NCBI RefSeq assembly: GCF_027571385.1
Contig: NZ_CP085636.1
Coordinates: 4,468,001-4,532,000 of the forward strand
Length of the DNA stretch: 64,000 nt
Direction: 5' to 3'
From: Shewanella sp. MTB7
Lineage (GTDB): Bacteria; Pseudomonadota; Gammaproteobacteria; Enterobacterales; Shewanellaceae
Shown: in pieces, positions 1 through 7,780 of the stretch
Numbering within the stretch: position 1 is the first letter of the stretch
Layout of the letters: each line of letters begins with the position of its first letter
Notes under the pieces: model-generated
The model's database searches: none
Told to the model about the DNA's origin: nothing
The model's input: the letters and a program-made list of their open reading frames with translations, nothing else
Program-made: the position numbers and the translations under genes

Positions 1-747
1 CAGCGCATCATCAAACCCTTGAAACTCATGTTCTCGAAGGCTAACAAGATGCTTTTTTTCGGTGACAATCATGCTCACCACCTGTTCGGCCGGCAAGAGT
101 GCGTGATAACACCAGCCATCTTCAAAAGCCTCTAACTGGATCTGTTTCGAACCTCTACCATGGACTAGAGTAGAAAAACGTACTGTGGCAAAAAGCTCAT
201 CATCGACAGATTTATTAATATCCAGCTTCCCAGCAAAACTGGCTTTCGATCCGGTGGCATCGATGACAAATCCTGCCTGAAGTTCACACTCTACCTCCTC
301 TGATTTGCTAGCAAACTCTAATGTGAAACCTGCAGCTTCGGTGTCATTTTTTTGCGCATTGATAAAACGCGTCGACCAAGATATTTGAACACCGCAGGCT
401 TGCGCTCTATCGGCTAACATCTTATCAAATACTTGTCGGTTTAAGCGCCAAGACGGTCCTTGAGGATTAACGATAAAATCATTGTAGCCCGTTGTGGCAC
501 GTCCCCATACAGAAGCATAACCTGGGCAAGTCTGATGGCCTGCAGCGTAAAACTCTTTTGCAACCCCAAGCTGCTTTAACAGTAGAACAATCTCTGGAGG
601 GCAATTCTCGCCAACACGTATCTCACCTTGGGCTTGTCGCTCAACAAGCAATACTGATGCATTTGTGTTGGTTCGAATCGCGATGGCCGCCGCTAAACCA
701 GCGGGGCCACCTCCCAAGATGACAACATCGTATCTTGTATTTAACAT
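1..747 (-). CDS. LodB-like FAD-dependent oxidoreductase (3' end outside window)
   Basis: Flavoprotein of the LodB/tryptophan-halogenase-like type. The family member LodB is needed to mature the quinone cofactor of the oxidase LodA. The N-terminus carries the Rossmann dinucleotide motif DVVILGGGPAGLAA (GxGxxG at residues 12-17), followed by a VLLVER strand end and a G-E-N-C-P-P segment of the kind found in flavin-dependent halogenase relatives. The frame has 249 codons and runs off the left edge, so the C-terminus is missing. The ATG lies 16 bases after the LodA-like stop, so the two are very probably co-transcribed. Co-operation with the LodA-like protein is inferred from gene order. Confidence 0.85.
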   Translation of the reverse strand, partial: MLNTRYDVVILGGGPAGLAAAIAIRTNTNASVLLVERQAQGEIRVGENCPPEIVLLLKQLGVAKEFYAAGHQTCPGYASVWGRATTGYNDFIVNPQGPSWRLNRQVFDKMLADRAQACGVQISWSTRFINAQKNDTEAAGFTLEFASKSEEVECELQAGFVIDATGSKASFAGKLDINKSVDDELFATVRFSTLVHGRGSKQIQLEAFEDGWCYHALLPAEQVVSMIVTEKKHLVSLREHEFQGFDDAL

Positions 748-763
748 GTCGTTACCAACTCGA

Positions 764-2863
764 TTAATGTGAACACTTTCGCTTCGCTTTGGGTGGATTA
801 GCATTAAATGGCCATGCTGGTACCGGATCTGTTGCATCCCCAGGCCTGCTAAGTTGGCTCTCCACTTCAAGGTAGAACTCAGGAGAGAACTTTTGTGAAT
901 CGATCTCCACGTTAGTGCCTTGAATAATGAAGCCAATCTTATGCCAATCATTGACTGATTGTAACGGATCTTGGAAGGTAGCTGCCGCCGCAGGGTTTAT
1001 CGCATAGGTTCCAGGCCCTCGAATAGACCACTGCTGTTTCGGCAGCACATTATTAAACACTTCCTCTGCCACATAAACCGCATCTGGACGCTGTGCTGGC
1101 CATGACCAGTACAAGGTCGATTCTGCGCCGTTACTTTTATTCACCCCATCAGTATTAATTGCTGTGGCGTGAATAGAGCAAGAGTTGTAGTCCGTTTGCC
1201 AAGGGGTAGCCATGAACTTAGAGATATCACCCGGTTGCAGCCCATCTTTCATCTCATGCATAGGGATCCAGCCACTGGTGAGGTAGGGAGTATCTTGCTT
1301 TAAATTGCTATAAGCTAATGCTGCAACATCATGTTTGATTCGAAATGGCCCAGAGCCAGACTCTTTCCAATCCTGAATATAGATCTCCTTATCCATAATG
1401 GTATAACTCACCTCAATACCCGGCACGTAGCGACCACCGAGACAGTTTGCCATTGACGCCATATCAATTCGCTCACCAGCAGAGAGTTTACTGTCGTCCC
1501 CTTTGGTAAACAGGCCGTTACTCCACTGCTCTAACATAAAGTACTGGGTTTTAGTGACCGTCATAAAGGATGTCCCCGCGGCACCTAAAGATAGAGGCAT
1601 CAATGGAGCACCTATATTTGTTTCATCCTTATTGGGGTTTCTCACAAAGTTGAGCGCCGCCATAATGGTTTCATTTGGATCGTTCTGCTCTGTAATATTC
1701 ACTACAGCACTGTGGGCATGTAACGCCATCGGTGGCAGGTTGGCAGTCCAACGCTGCAGATCGCAGGCGATGAAAATAGGTTTGATATCTTCGGCAAAAT
1801 TAGGCTTGTAACTCTCTTTATAACTGCCCTCTGACTCACCATTTTTTTTGCTATAAAGATTATCTTGTAAGCTTAGTTTCTGCACAAACATGTCATAAAC
1901 ATCATCCCATACCGACACCACATTGCGGATTTGCGGCGCATATGCGGGATCTCCGCAGACAACCCAAGCACCGAAGGCCGCTTCAGTGCGGCCGTCGTCA
2001 AAGACAAGAGTGACATTAACAGGACCATCAGCAGCAGAATCAAACCAACCGACATTATTAAGATCGCCTGTCATCTGAATCGGCACACCATACTCATCAT
2101 ATTGACCCACAGCATTACCTGAACTTGGTAAAACCAGCAAACGGCCCTGATCATCGGTTAACATATCACCCAAGGTGTTTAATGGGCCATTAGGCTCGTA
2201 AAGCTCATCGTTATAGTCTTCTGGAAAGCGGATGGGATAATTAGGTAAGGGCTCTATCTGAGCATTTTCTCTGACACATGATGCTGTGGAGCAACGATTA
2301 AAGCTGGCGGTTTCATTACTCGAAGCGCGAATGGCCCTTGGCCCAGCATCAATCATCAAGACATTAAGCCGTGAAGGAGCATCTATCTCACCATGCACCT
2401 CAGGGTTACGCATCTGCGGAACTTGACCATCGGCATAAGCCTTAATGCCTTTATTGTTTACCACGTTATAAACCGCCGCCTTTTTGTTGGCGAGGTGGCT
2501 GGACCAGACAAGATCTGTCACCGTACGGCCATCTGGTAACTTGGTACCGATCGTCACTTCGATATCGACGCCATGGCTGTCCTTAAGCCCGTTGTTATCG
2601 GGGTAAGTTGCCTCACTCTGTTTTTCGTAGGCATAAATGCGAAAACGGGCTGCTTGCTTCTTTAAATTACCATCTTCATCACGCAAGTCTTTACTTGAGA
2701 TCGGGGTAGTGTCAGTCCCTTTCTTAATCGGGAGGCCGCCAGTTACCTTGCTCCCTTTTTGGGGTAATCCTGCACTCGTTTCGGGCGAAAGAATATACTC
2801 CTCACTAGTACCAAATCGAGCAAAGTTAACGGTTGGGTGTACCCTAAATACGATATTATTCAT
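764..2863 (-). CDS. LodA/GoxA-like quinoprotein amino-acid oxidase
   Basis: 699-residue protein of the LodA/GoxA family. Known members use a Cys-Trp-derived quinone (CTQ) to oxidise amino acids and release ammonia and H2O2; several are antibacterial. I see the family blocks NCLGGRYVPGIEVSYTI (Cys474) and MATPWQTDYNSCS (Trp555), the two likely CTQ precursors, plus RLNVLMIDAGPR and FGAWVVCGDP. There is no N-terminal signal peptide, as is usual in the family. AGGGAAG lies five bases before the ATG. It sits 11 bases after the ferritin-like gene and 16 before the LodB-like gene. The substrate cannot be read from the sequence. Family assignment is firm. Confidence 0.88.
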   Translation of the reverse strand: MNNIVFRVHPTVNFARFGTSEEYILSPETSAGLPQKGSKVTGGLPIKKGTDTTPISSKDLRDEDGNLKKQAARFRIYAYEKQSEATYPDNNGLKDSHGVDIEVTIGTKLPDGRTVTDLVWSSHLANKKAAVYNVVNNKGIKAYADGQVPQMRNPEVHGEIDAPSRLNVLMIDAGPRAIRASSNETASFNRCSTASCVRENAQIEPLPNYPIRFPEDYNDELYEPNGPLNTLGDMLTDDQGRLLVLPSSGNAVGQYDEYGVPIQMTGDLNNVGWFDSAADGPVNVTLVFDDGRTEAAFGAWVVCGDPAYAPQIRNVVSVWDDVYDMFVQKLSLQDNLYSKKNGESEGSYKESYKPNFAEDIKPIFIACDLQRWTANLPPMALHAHSAVVNITEQNDPNETIMAALNFVRNPNKDETNIGAPLMPLSLGAAGTSFMTVTKTQYFMLEQWSNGLFTKGDDSKLSAGERIDMASMANCLGGRYVPGIEVSYTIMDKEIYIQDWKESGSGPFRIKHDVAALAYSNLKQDTPYLTSGWIPMHEMKDGLQPGDISKFMATPWQTDYNSCSIHATAINTDGVNKSNGAESTLYWSWPAQRPDAVYVAEEVFNNVLPKQQWSIRGPGTYAINPAAAATFQDPLQSVNDWHKIGFIIQGTNVEIDSQKFSPEFYLEVESQLSRPGDATDPVPAWPFNANPPKAKRKCSH

Positions 2864-2874
2864 TGCGACTTCCC

Positions 2875-3849
2875 TTAAAGTTGATTAGTTTTGCTGTACT
2901 TGGGTGTGACGCCATGCTTCCAGCAGTTAGTGATAGCAGCGCCTACGCCAGCCATCACAGGGAAGAAGTTCTGCGGGTTATCACCATTAAACAGGGCTTG
3001 AAGAAGTGCGGTTAACTGACCAAATTGCTGAATAAGGATCTGTTCTAATTTTTTATCTTCCGCAGTGTAATCACGAGGGTCTTTAACGGCATAGGTTTCT
3101 GGGAGTTTGCCGCTGTCTTTGATTTGCCTAAACTTTTCAAAGTGATCAATTTCTGGTTCTATGTCATCTGCTGTATTTTGAAATACTGCAGGTACCTCTA
3201 TGCCATTTTTGCATTGTCCCTCTCCCTGATCGGTAATAAGGTCAATTAACAGATTCACTTGATCAAGACCCGTTCCTCCAGATTCAGAGATCACCATATT
3301 AGGCATGTTGCGATAAAAGGCAGAAAAAGCGTCAACCTGTTTTACGCCGCCTTTTATATCATTCTTTAAGGCTGATGCCCCAAAACGCAATGCATCGTAA
3401 AATGCACCAATACTGCTGTATTGATCGATGAGCGTTTCTAGTATTAACTCTGGTTTTGTCGTGCCTTGATCTGGCAGTTCAACAAAACACATGCCATTAA
3501 CGCGCTCTTCATCAAGTGGCCCAATATCAAAACTATGATTCATGTATGGTTCAGTTACTGATGAAGGGTTAAAGCTCAAGTTGAGGTGTGGAATTTTGTT
3601 CTTTTCGTAAGTTGGTGGAGCTATGGTCGGCGATAACCCAAAGGCATTAGCAATATTGGCAGCAGATTGTAAGTGAAGCATCTCTTGATTAATGACGGTT
3701 CTAATTAATTGATATGCCTCTGAACTACGGTCTTTAATCGAATACATGGCTGACATGTAATAGGGGATAGTCCAAAGTTCTAGCTCTACTGCGCCTTGTA
3801 AATGGCTATTAAAATGTGTCGTAGCCCAGTCTAAGTGTTCTTTTTTCAT
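2875..3849 (-). CDS. VioB-type ferritin-like domain protein
   Basis: 324-residue protein with the ferritin-like domain seen in VioB and iminophenylpyruvate dimer synthases. Candidate diiron ligands are Glu22 (VELELWTIPYYMSAMYS), Glu56 and His59 (NQEMLHLQSAANIANAFG), the DQGEG segment near 207-211, and His226-Phe-Glu228 (HFEKF). Family members with these residues bind iron and couple or oxidise amino-acid-derived imines. It is the first gene of the operon with the LodA-like oxidase and LodB-like flavoprotein, so it may act on the oxidase product or bind iron near the peroxide source. That role is inference. No signal peptide is visible. Confidence 0.82.
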   Translation of the reverse strand: MKKEHLDWATTHFNSHLQGAVELELWTIPYYMSAMYSIKDRSSEAYQLIRTVINQEMLHLQSAANIANAFGLSPTIAPPTYEKNKIPHLNLSFNPSSVTEPYMNHSFDIGPLDEERVNGMCFVELPDQGTTKPELILETLIDQYSSIGAFYDALRFGASALKNDIKGGVKQVDAFSAFYRNMPNMVISESGGTGLDQVNLLIDLITDQGEGQCKNGIEVPAVFQNTADDIEPEIDHFEKFRQIKDSGKLPETYAVKDPRDYTAEDKKLEQILIQQFGQLTALLQALFNGDNPQNFFPVMAGVGAAITNCWKHGVTPKYSKTNQL

Positions 3850-4620
3850 GAGACTCCATTTCTCTAGGGTAAATAGGCACTAAAGAAGCACGGCTTATAA
3901 TGTATATTGCAGTGTCATTCACAGCAGTCTTTGATACTTGAATGAGATACAAGATCAAACACTTACTAAGTGCCACTGATGGTGGTTTCAAAATACTAGT
4001 ACCCCTATAATCAAAAAAATATTACACCGCATTACAAACGCTTAACATGTGAAATAATAGTTAGCATTTCCACAACACCGTTTCTCAGTGGTGGTTATCT
4101 ACCCTTCGATTAGCCAACCAAGATCCCAATCAGGTAGAGCTTGTCAGGCTTGCAGGGATTTATCACAATCTGTTGCGTCAGTGGAGTGAGGCTTGACGTT
4201 TCAGTGAAAGTAACAAGGTTGATCAACTTGCCAGATAACAAGTTTAAAATTCTTTTTTGGGGTTCATTTAGCGGTTTGGGGATTTGGTTGGTTTGCTGGA
4301 TACCATTACTTCAATGTTATTTATTGCTTGCAGCAGGCCAAATGTGTAAACGCTTCTGTGACACGGTGAGTGAAGCGCAGCTTCAAGCTCACGAACGAGA
4401 AGCATGGATGCTGAACTGGCACTGTAAAGTACAACTCCTCAGCATCCTTGCTGTCGAAACTCACAGCCGCATTCACACCTGAGTATTTATCTCTTCGATT
4501 TACCTTTTGGTTAGGTAGACCAGATGTTGTGAAGGATAGAAGAGCAACTAGGCCTCTTTTTCAGAGAGTTACCTAGCGTTAACTCATTTGGGTCATAAAT
4601 CATCTTGATGTGGTTGTATA
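3850..4620. other. 771-base stretch without an intact gene
   Basis: Between the ferritin-like gene and sodC. It holds the likely promoter region of the ferritin-like operon near 3850-4000, a protein-like fragment at 4065-4196, and an unassigned plus-strand frame at 4141-4482 (113 codons, a hydrophobic stretch then Cys/Trp-rich sequence). The frame at 4141-4482 has no convincing ribosome binding site and I recognise no family. Both strands stay open over part of 4340-4480, so neither frame is trusted. Confidence 0.4.
4065..4196 (+). pseudogene. Possible C-terminal remnant of a lost protein
   Basis: A 43-codon frame, open from a stop at 4062-4064 to TGA at 4194-4196, with no start codon. It has an amphipathic, protein-like composition: WWLSTLRLANQDPNQ followed by LVRLAGIYHNLLRQWSEA. 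It looks like the tail of a helical protein whose front is missing, but I do not recognise the family. A chance open frame cannot be excluded. Confidence 0.25.
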
Positions 4621-5133
4621 TTATTTGATGACACCACAGACTAAACGAGCACCTCCGCCACCTAATGCACGGGGGTGATCTGAATGATTATCGCTACCAG
4701 CATGAATCATTAGTGTACGGCCGAATAGATCAGAAAGTTTAATTCGAGGAGACAAGACGGGCTGAACAGCATTTCCTCCCATATTAATATAAAGCGGTGG
4801 AAGATCACCTAAATGATTGTTAGTTGACCACGGAAAACCATGCTGACCTGTTTTCGTTGGATCGTAGTGTCCACCAGCAGCCCCACCTAAAACTGTTTTG
4901 CCATTATTCTCAGCAGTGCCACATGAATTATTTTCGTGGATATGAAAACCATGTAAACCTAGCGGTAATCCAGATAAGTTAGGACTAAAAACAACCCCAT
5001 ATTCATTTTGGTCTATCAATATAGAACCAACTGTTTTGCCTGAATTTAAATCCTTCATATCAACTGAAATAGTAGATGCACTAACTGCGGTTGATGCTAA
5101 AAACAAAGTGGAAAATATAAGTTTATTTATCAT
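4621..5133 (-). CDS. sodC: Periplasmic Cu/Zn superoxide dismutase
   Basis: Converts superoxide to H2O2 and O2 in the periplasm. The 170-residue protein has a signal peptide (MINKLIFSTLFLASTAVSA) and the SodC landmarks GFHIHENNSCG, GGAAGGHYDP, NNHLGDLPPLYIN, MIHAGSDNHSDHP and the C-terminal GGGGARLVCGVI, covering the copper and zinc ligands and both disulfide cysteines. The ATG at 5131-5133 is chosen over one nine codons upstream because AAGGA lies seven bases before it and the signal peptide begins there. It appears to be a single-gene unit. Confidence 0.95.
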   Translation of the reverse strand: MINKLIFSTLFLASTAVSASTISVDMKDLNSGKTVGSILIDQNEYGVVFSPNLSGLPLGLHGFHIHENNSCGTAENNGKTVLGGAAGGHYDPTKTGQHGFPWSTNNHLGDLPPLYINMGGNAVQPVLSPRIKLSDLFGRTLMIHAGSDNHSDHPRALGGGGARLVCGVIK

Positions 5134-5211
5134 GGAATTATCCTTAGTTTTTAATTCCATTGTTTTATAGCATTATTGACACTTTAGAAATAACGGATAA
5201 AACCTGACCAC

Positions 5212-5466
5212 CTAATCGCTTATACCTGTTAGGAGGTTATATCGAAAAAATAATTCAGGTTGCTCTCACTGCACAGCATGGCCAGCTTCTGGTATTACAA
5301 GTGTTTCACTACCAGATATTTCACGAATAGCGGTTCTCATCTTTGAAGGCGGTTGATATAAATCGGCTCCACCCGTGATAAAGAAAATTGGAGTATTAAG
5401 GCCGCAGATTTTATCCCACGTTATTTTACTTTTAACTGTTTGATGAATGCTAAGAAGAGTTGTGAT
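5212..5466 (-). pseudogene. Decayed alpha/beta hydrolase fragment
   Basis: The minus-strand frame open from 5466 encodes the tail of an alpha/beta hydrolase: TPIFFITGGADLYQPPSKM, the acid-loop region, and IPEAGHAVQ with the catalytic-type His. It meets TGA at 5266-5268 exactly where relatives usually have Trp. The same frame then continues with EQPELFFRYN to a TAG at 5212-5214, so a Trp codon to TGA change best explains the stop. No front half or start codon is present. This is a real relic, not a short gene. Confidence 0.6.
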
Positions 5467-5681
5467 CTAGAATTCAATGTTATGAGATGGTTTCATTGGG
5501 AAGCACCAAAAGCTTAAGTCTAGCTATTGGCGCCATAGTTTTTGTTAGATTTATTCTGCAAGTATACTAACTTTCGTTTGCGAAGATTCTGCTAAATCTA
5601 AAACCCCATACACAGAACTAATAAGGGAGACAAACCAACCGACAAGCTTAATGCTCCCAGCCTAGCTTTATGTGTATATAA
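5467..5681. other. Intergenic sequence, nothing recognised
   Basis: Between the hydrolase relic and the VOC gene. It may include more of the decayed hydrolase, but I could not follow a frame through it, and no clear terminator or repeat is visible. Confidence 0.3.
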
Positions 5682-6122
5682 TCACTCAGACCAAACCGCA
5701 AATTCATTTCCATTTGGATCGCTAAAGTGAAACCTTCGCCCTCCAGGAAATGAGAATATAGGCTTAATTATTTTACCATCTGCTTTCTCAATTTTGTCTT
5801 GGGTTATCTCTAGTGAATTACTGTAAAGTACAATTAATGGACTGCCATTATGAGTGGATACAACTAAATCTGATTTAAAAAAACCTCCGTCGACCCCCTG
5901 AGCAGCGAAGCTACAATAATCAGGTCCATAATCCACAAAAGACCAACCGAAAACACGATTAAAGAAAGTTTTAGTAGCTTCAATATTTTTAGCCGGAATT
6001 TCAATATAATTAATTTGATTGTTTTTAGTCATTTCGGTGCTTCTATCCTTAATTTCACCTAAGTTTATTGCACTTGTGCTAGCAATAAATAAAGATAGCA
6101 CCAATGCTAGAATATATTTCAT
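5682..6122 (-). CDS. Exported VOC (glyoxalase-like) family protein
   Basis: 146 residues: a signal peptide (MKYILALVLSLFIASTSA) followed by one vicinal-oxygen-chelate domain. Domain signs are INYIEIPAKNIEATKTFF, the FGWSF strand-turn, and FSDPNGNEFAVW at the end. VOC proteins include glyoxalases, dioxygenases and resistance proteins, so the reaction cannot be named. The upstream ATG is supported by AGGA six bases before it; the inner Met31, where cytosolic relatives begin, has no good ribosome site. Export of a VOC protein is uncommon, and a cytosolic form from Met31 remains possible. Confidence 0.8.
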   Translation of the reverse strand: MKYILALVLSLFIASTSAINLGEIKDRSTEMTKNNQINYIEIPAKNIEATKTFFNRVFGWSFVDYGPDYCSFAAQGVDGGFFKSDLVVSTHNGSPLIVLYSNSLEITQDKIEKADGKIIKPIFSFPGGRRFHFSDPNGNEFAVWSE

Positions 6123-6273
6123 AAACCATCCTGATCACATAGTGTCTTAATATGCTACCTGCGCGTTTCACTCCCTTTAGATAATCAATAACCTATCAGC
6201 AAACATTCAAGTTAGCCACTGATTTTCTGGATTATTAATGCACATACCTTCTAGAGAAAAATGTCATCAACCT

Positions 6274-6792
6274 TCACTCTATAGCCACTTCTTTAACCTG
6301 TAGACTACACCCATAATAGCGATAATACCCAACCAGATTACTGCCAATAAACAACACTTCCATCAAGACAGCTGAGGGCGATCCCGCAAGATAATTGTGT
6401 ACTAACCAGAGTGATGTGCCGACTATCATCAGTTGCCGCAACCTTTGGTCGCTCAAGCAAAACGCAGCAGTGGTTTGAAAGACGGTGGCGCTGAAACTTA
6501 ACACACTGAGTAAGCCTGAAAAGGTGCCGATGGTGATTGTTAACGCCGATAACAAAAAAACAGACATCAGACGTTTTGAGGTGGTAAAGATACTGCAGAA
6601 ATATCGAATACTTGCCAGCATCAGCAAGCCTGCCGCCGTCCACTGTTCAAGTAATATAAAGTGCACACTAATCAAGACACCCGATACACACAAACAGCCG
6701 ATAATCTGCCGCCGCTGCTTAAATTGAAATGAGGCAATGTCGAATACGATGGCAATGGCGATTAACACTTGAGACCAAACAAATACTGACAC
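6274..6792 (-). CDS. YgjV-like inner-membrane protein
   Basis: About 172 residues with five or six hydrophobic segments, matching the E. coli YgjV type: start VSVFVWSQVLIAIAIVFDI, then FQFKQRRQIIGCL and the C-terminal GSNLVGYYRYYG. Family function is unknown. I start it at GTG 6790-6792 because AAGGGG lies about six bases upstream; the ATG eight codons earlier lacks a site. It is followed on the same strand by nothing obvious and preceded by the Crp/Fnr gene 95 bases away, so the two may share a transcript. Confidence 0.75.
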   Translation of the reverse strand: MSVFVWSQVLIAIAIVFDIASFQFKQRRQIIGCLCVSGVLISVHFILLEQWTAAGLLMLASIRYFCSIFTTSKRLMSVFLLSALTITIGTFSGLLSVLSFSATVFQTTAAFCLSDQRLRQLMIVGTSLWLVHNYLAGSPSAVLMEVLFIGSNLVGYYRYYGCSLQVKEVAIE

Positions 6793-6886
6793 TAGATTCC
6801 CCTTACACCGCATCAATTAAACGAAACTGGATTATGCAGTTAAGTGATACCAAAGCAATTAACTTAAGTTAATCTCGCCAAGAAGT

Positions 6887-7465
6887 TTAGCGGATCAGAC
6901 GGGCTTTCAATCTCGATAGGCTTACTGGGCTAATGCCGATATAACTGGCCAATTGAATATTATTGAGTGTTTCAGCCCATAAAGGCCACTCTGCTAGCAA
7001 ATGCAGATATCGCTGCTCTGGGGTTTTTAGTAGTAAAAAAGCCTCTTTCTGCTCTTTAAACAGTAATTGTTGTTTCAGTAAATTCAGCTGAGCGGGGATC
7101 CATTTTGGCTCTGAGAGTAGGTTCAACGGCAGTTGGATCACCCGCACCTTGTCTATAGTTTCAATCTGATATTGTGCTGGCTCACCGGTTAACCAACTGG
7201 TGTAGAGAAAACACAGCTCGCCGGGGAAATAGAACTCCTTGCAGCGCACGACTCCCTGTTCCCCGAAATGACAGGCTCGTAAAATGCCCGCCAGAATAAA
7301 GTAACCATATTTCTGCTCACTGTTTTGAGTCAACAACACTTCACTACCACGTAAAGAGAGAGGTTTAGAGCGCAGAAAAGTGGCTTCGATGCTTGCGCTA
7401 TCGAGCCCCAACTCTGATAGAAATTGAAATAGTCTTGCTGTCTCTTCTGGGATCATATCGGCCAT
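6887..7465 (-). CDS. Crp/Fnr family transcriptional regulator
   Basis: 192 residues: an N-terminal cyclic-nucleotide-binding-type beta-barrel (roughly 25-120, with YGYFILAGILRACHF and KEFYFPGELCFLY) and a C-terminal helix-turn-helix (IQLASYIGISPVSLSRL near the end). There is no Fnr-like N-terminal cysteine cluster, and the barrel lacks the standard cAMP signature, so the ligand is unknown. It lies upstream of the YgjV-like gene on the same strand. The true start could be Met1 or Met4; neither has a strong ribosome site. Confidence 0.8.
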   Translation of the reverse strand: MADMIPEETARLFQFLSELGLDSASIEATFLRSKPLSLRGSEVLLTQNSEQKYGYFILAGILRACHFGEQGVVRCKEFYFPGELCFLYTSWLTGEPAQYQIETIDKVRVIQLPLNLLSEPKWIPAQLNLLKQQLLFKEQKEAFLLLKTPEQRYLHLLAEWPLWAETLNNIQLASYIGISPVSLSRLKARLIR

Positions 7466-7780
7466 CTGTTATTGCTGATTCATCGATTTTGGGCTGGATT
7501 TCATCATATGTGATAAAGCGAAATACTTGTTCGAACACTTTTACATATACAGGAGCAAACACAAGAACTAATGCCTCACCTTACGTCAGATTCAAATCAA
7601 ATTTCAAGGGATAATATTTAGTTGATAATACTAAAAAGAATTAACAAATCCACATTAAATATAGGCTTAATAGGTTTTAATGATTCATCCAATCGATAAA
7701 GATCGCTTCTTTTAATCTCTATTTCCGTTCTACACTGTTTGCAGGCAGAAAGAGCGTGTGTTGTAGATAAAGAGAATCCA
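7466..7780. other. Divergent intergenic region before the catalase gene
   Basis: 315 bases between the divergently transcribed Crp/Fnr gene and catalase. It is AT-rich and must hold both promoters. I found no clear OxyR-like or Crp-like site by eye. Confidence 0.3.

Noticed and set aside
4141..4482. Plus-strand frame of 113 codons with a hydrophobic stretch
   Set aside because: No ribosome site, no family, and part of the opposite strand is equally open; treated as part of the decayed region.
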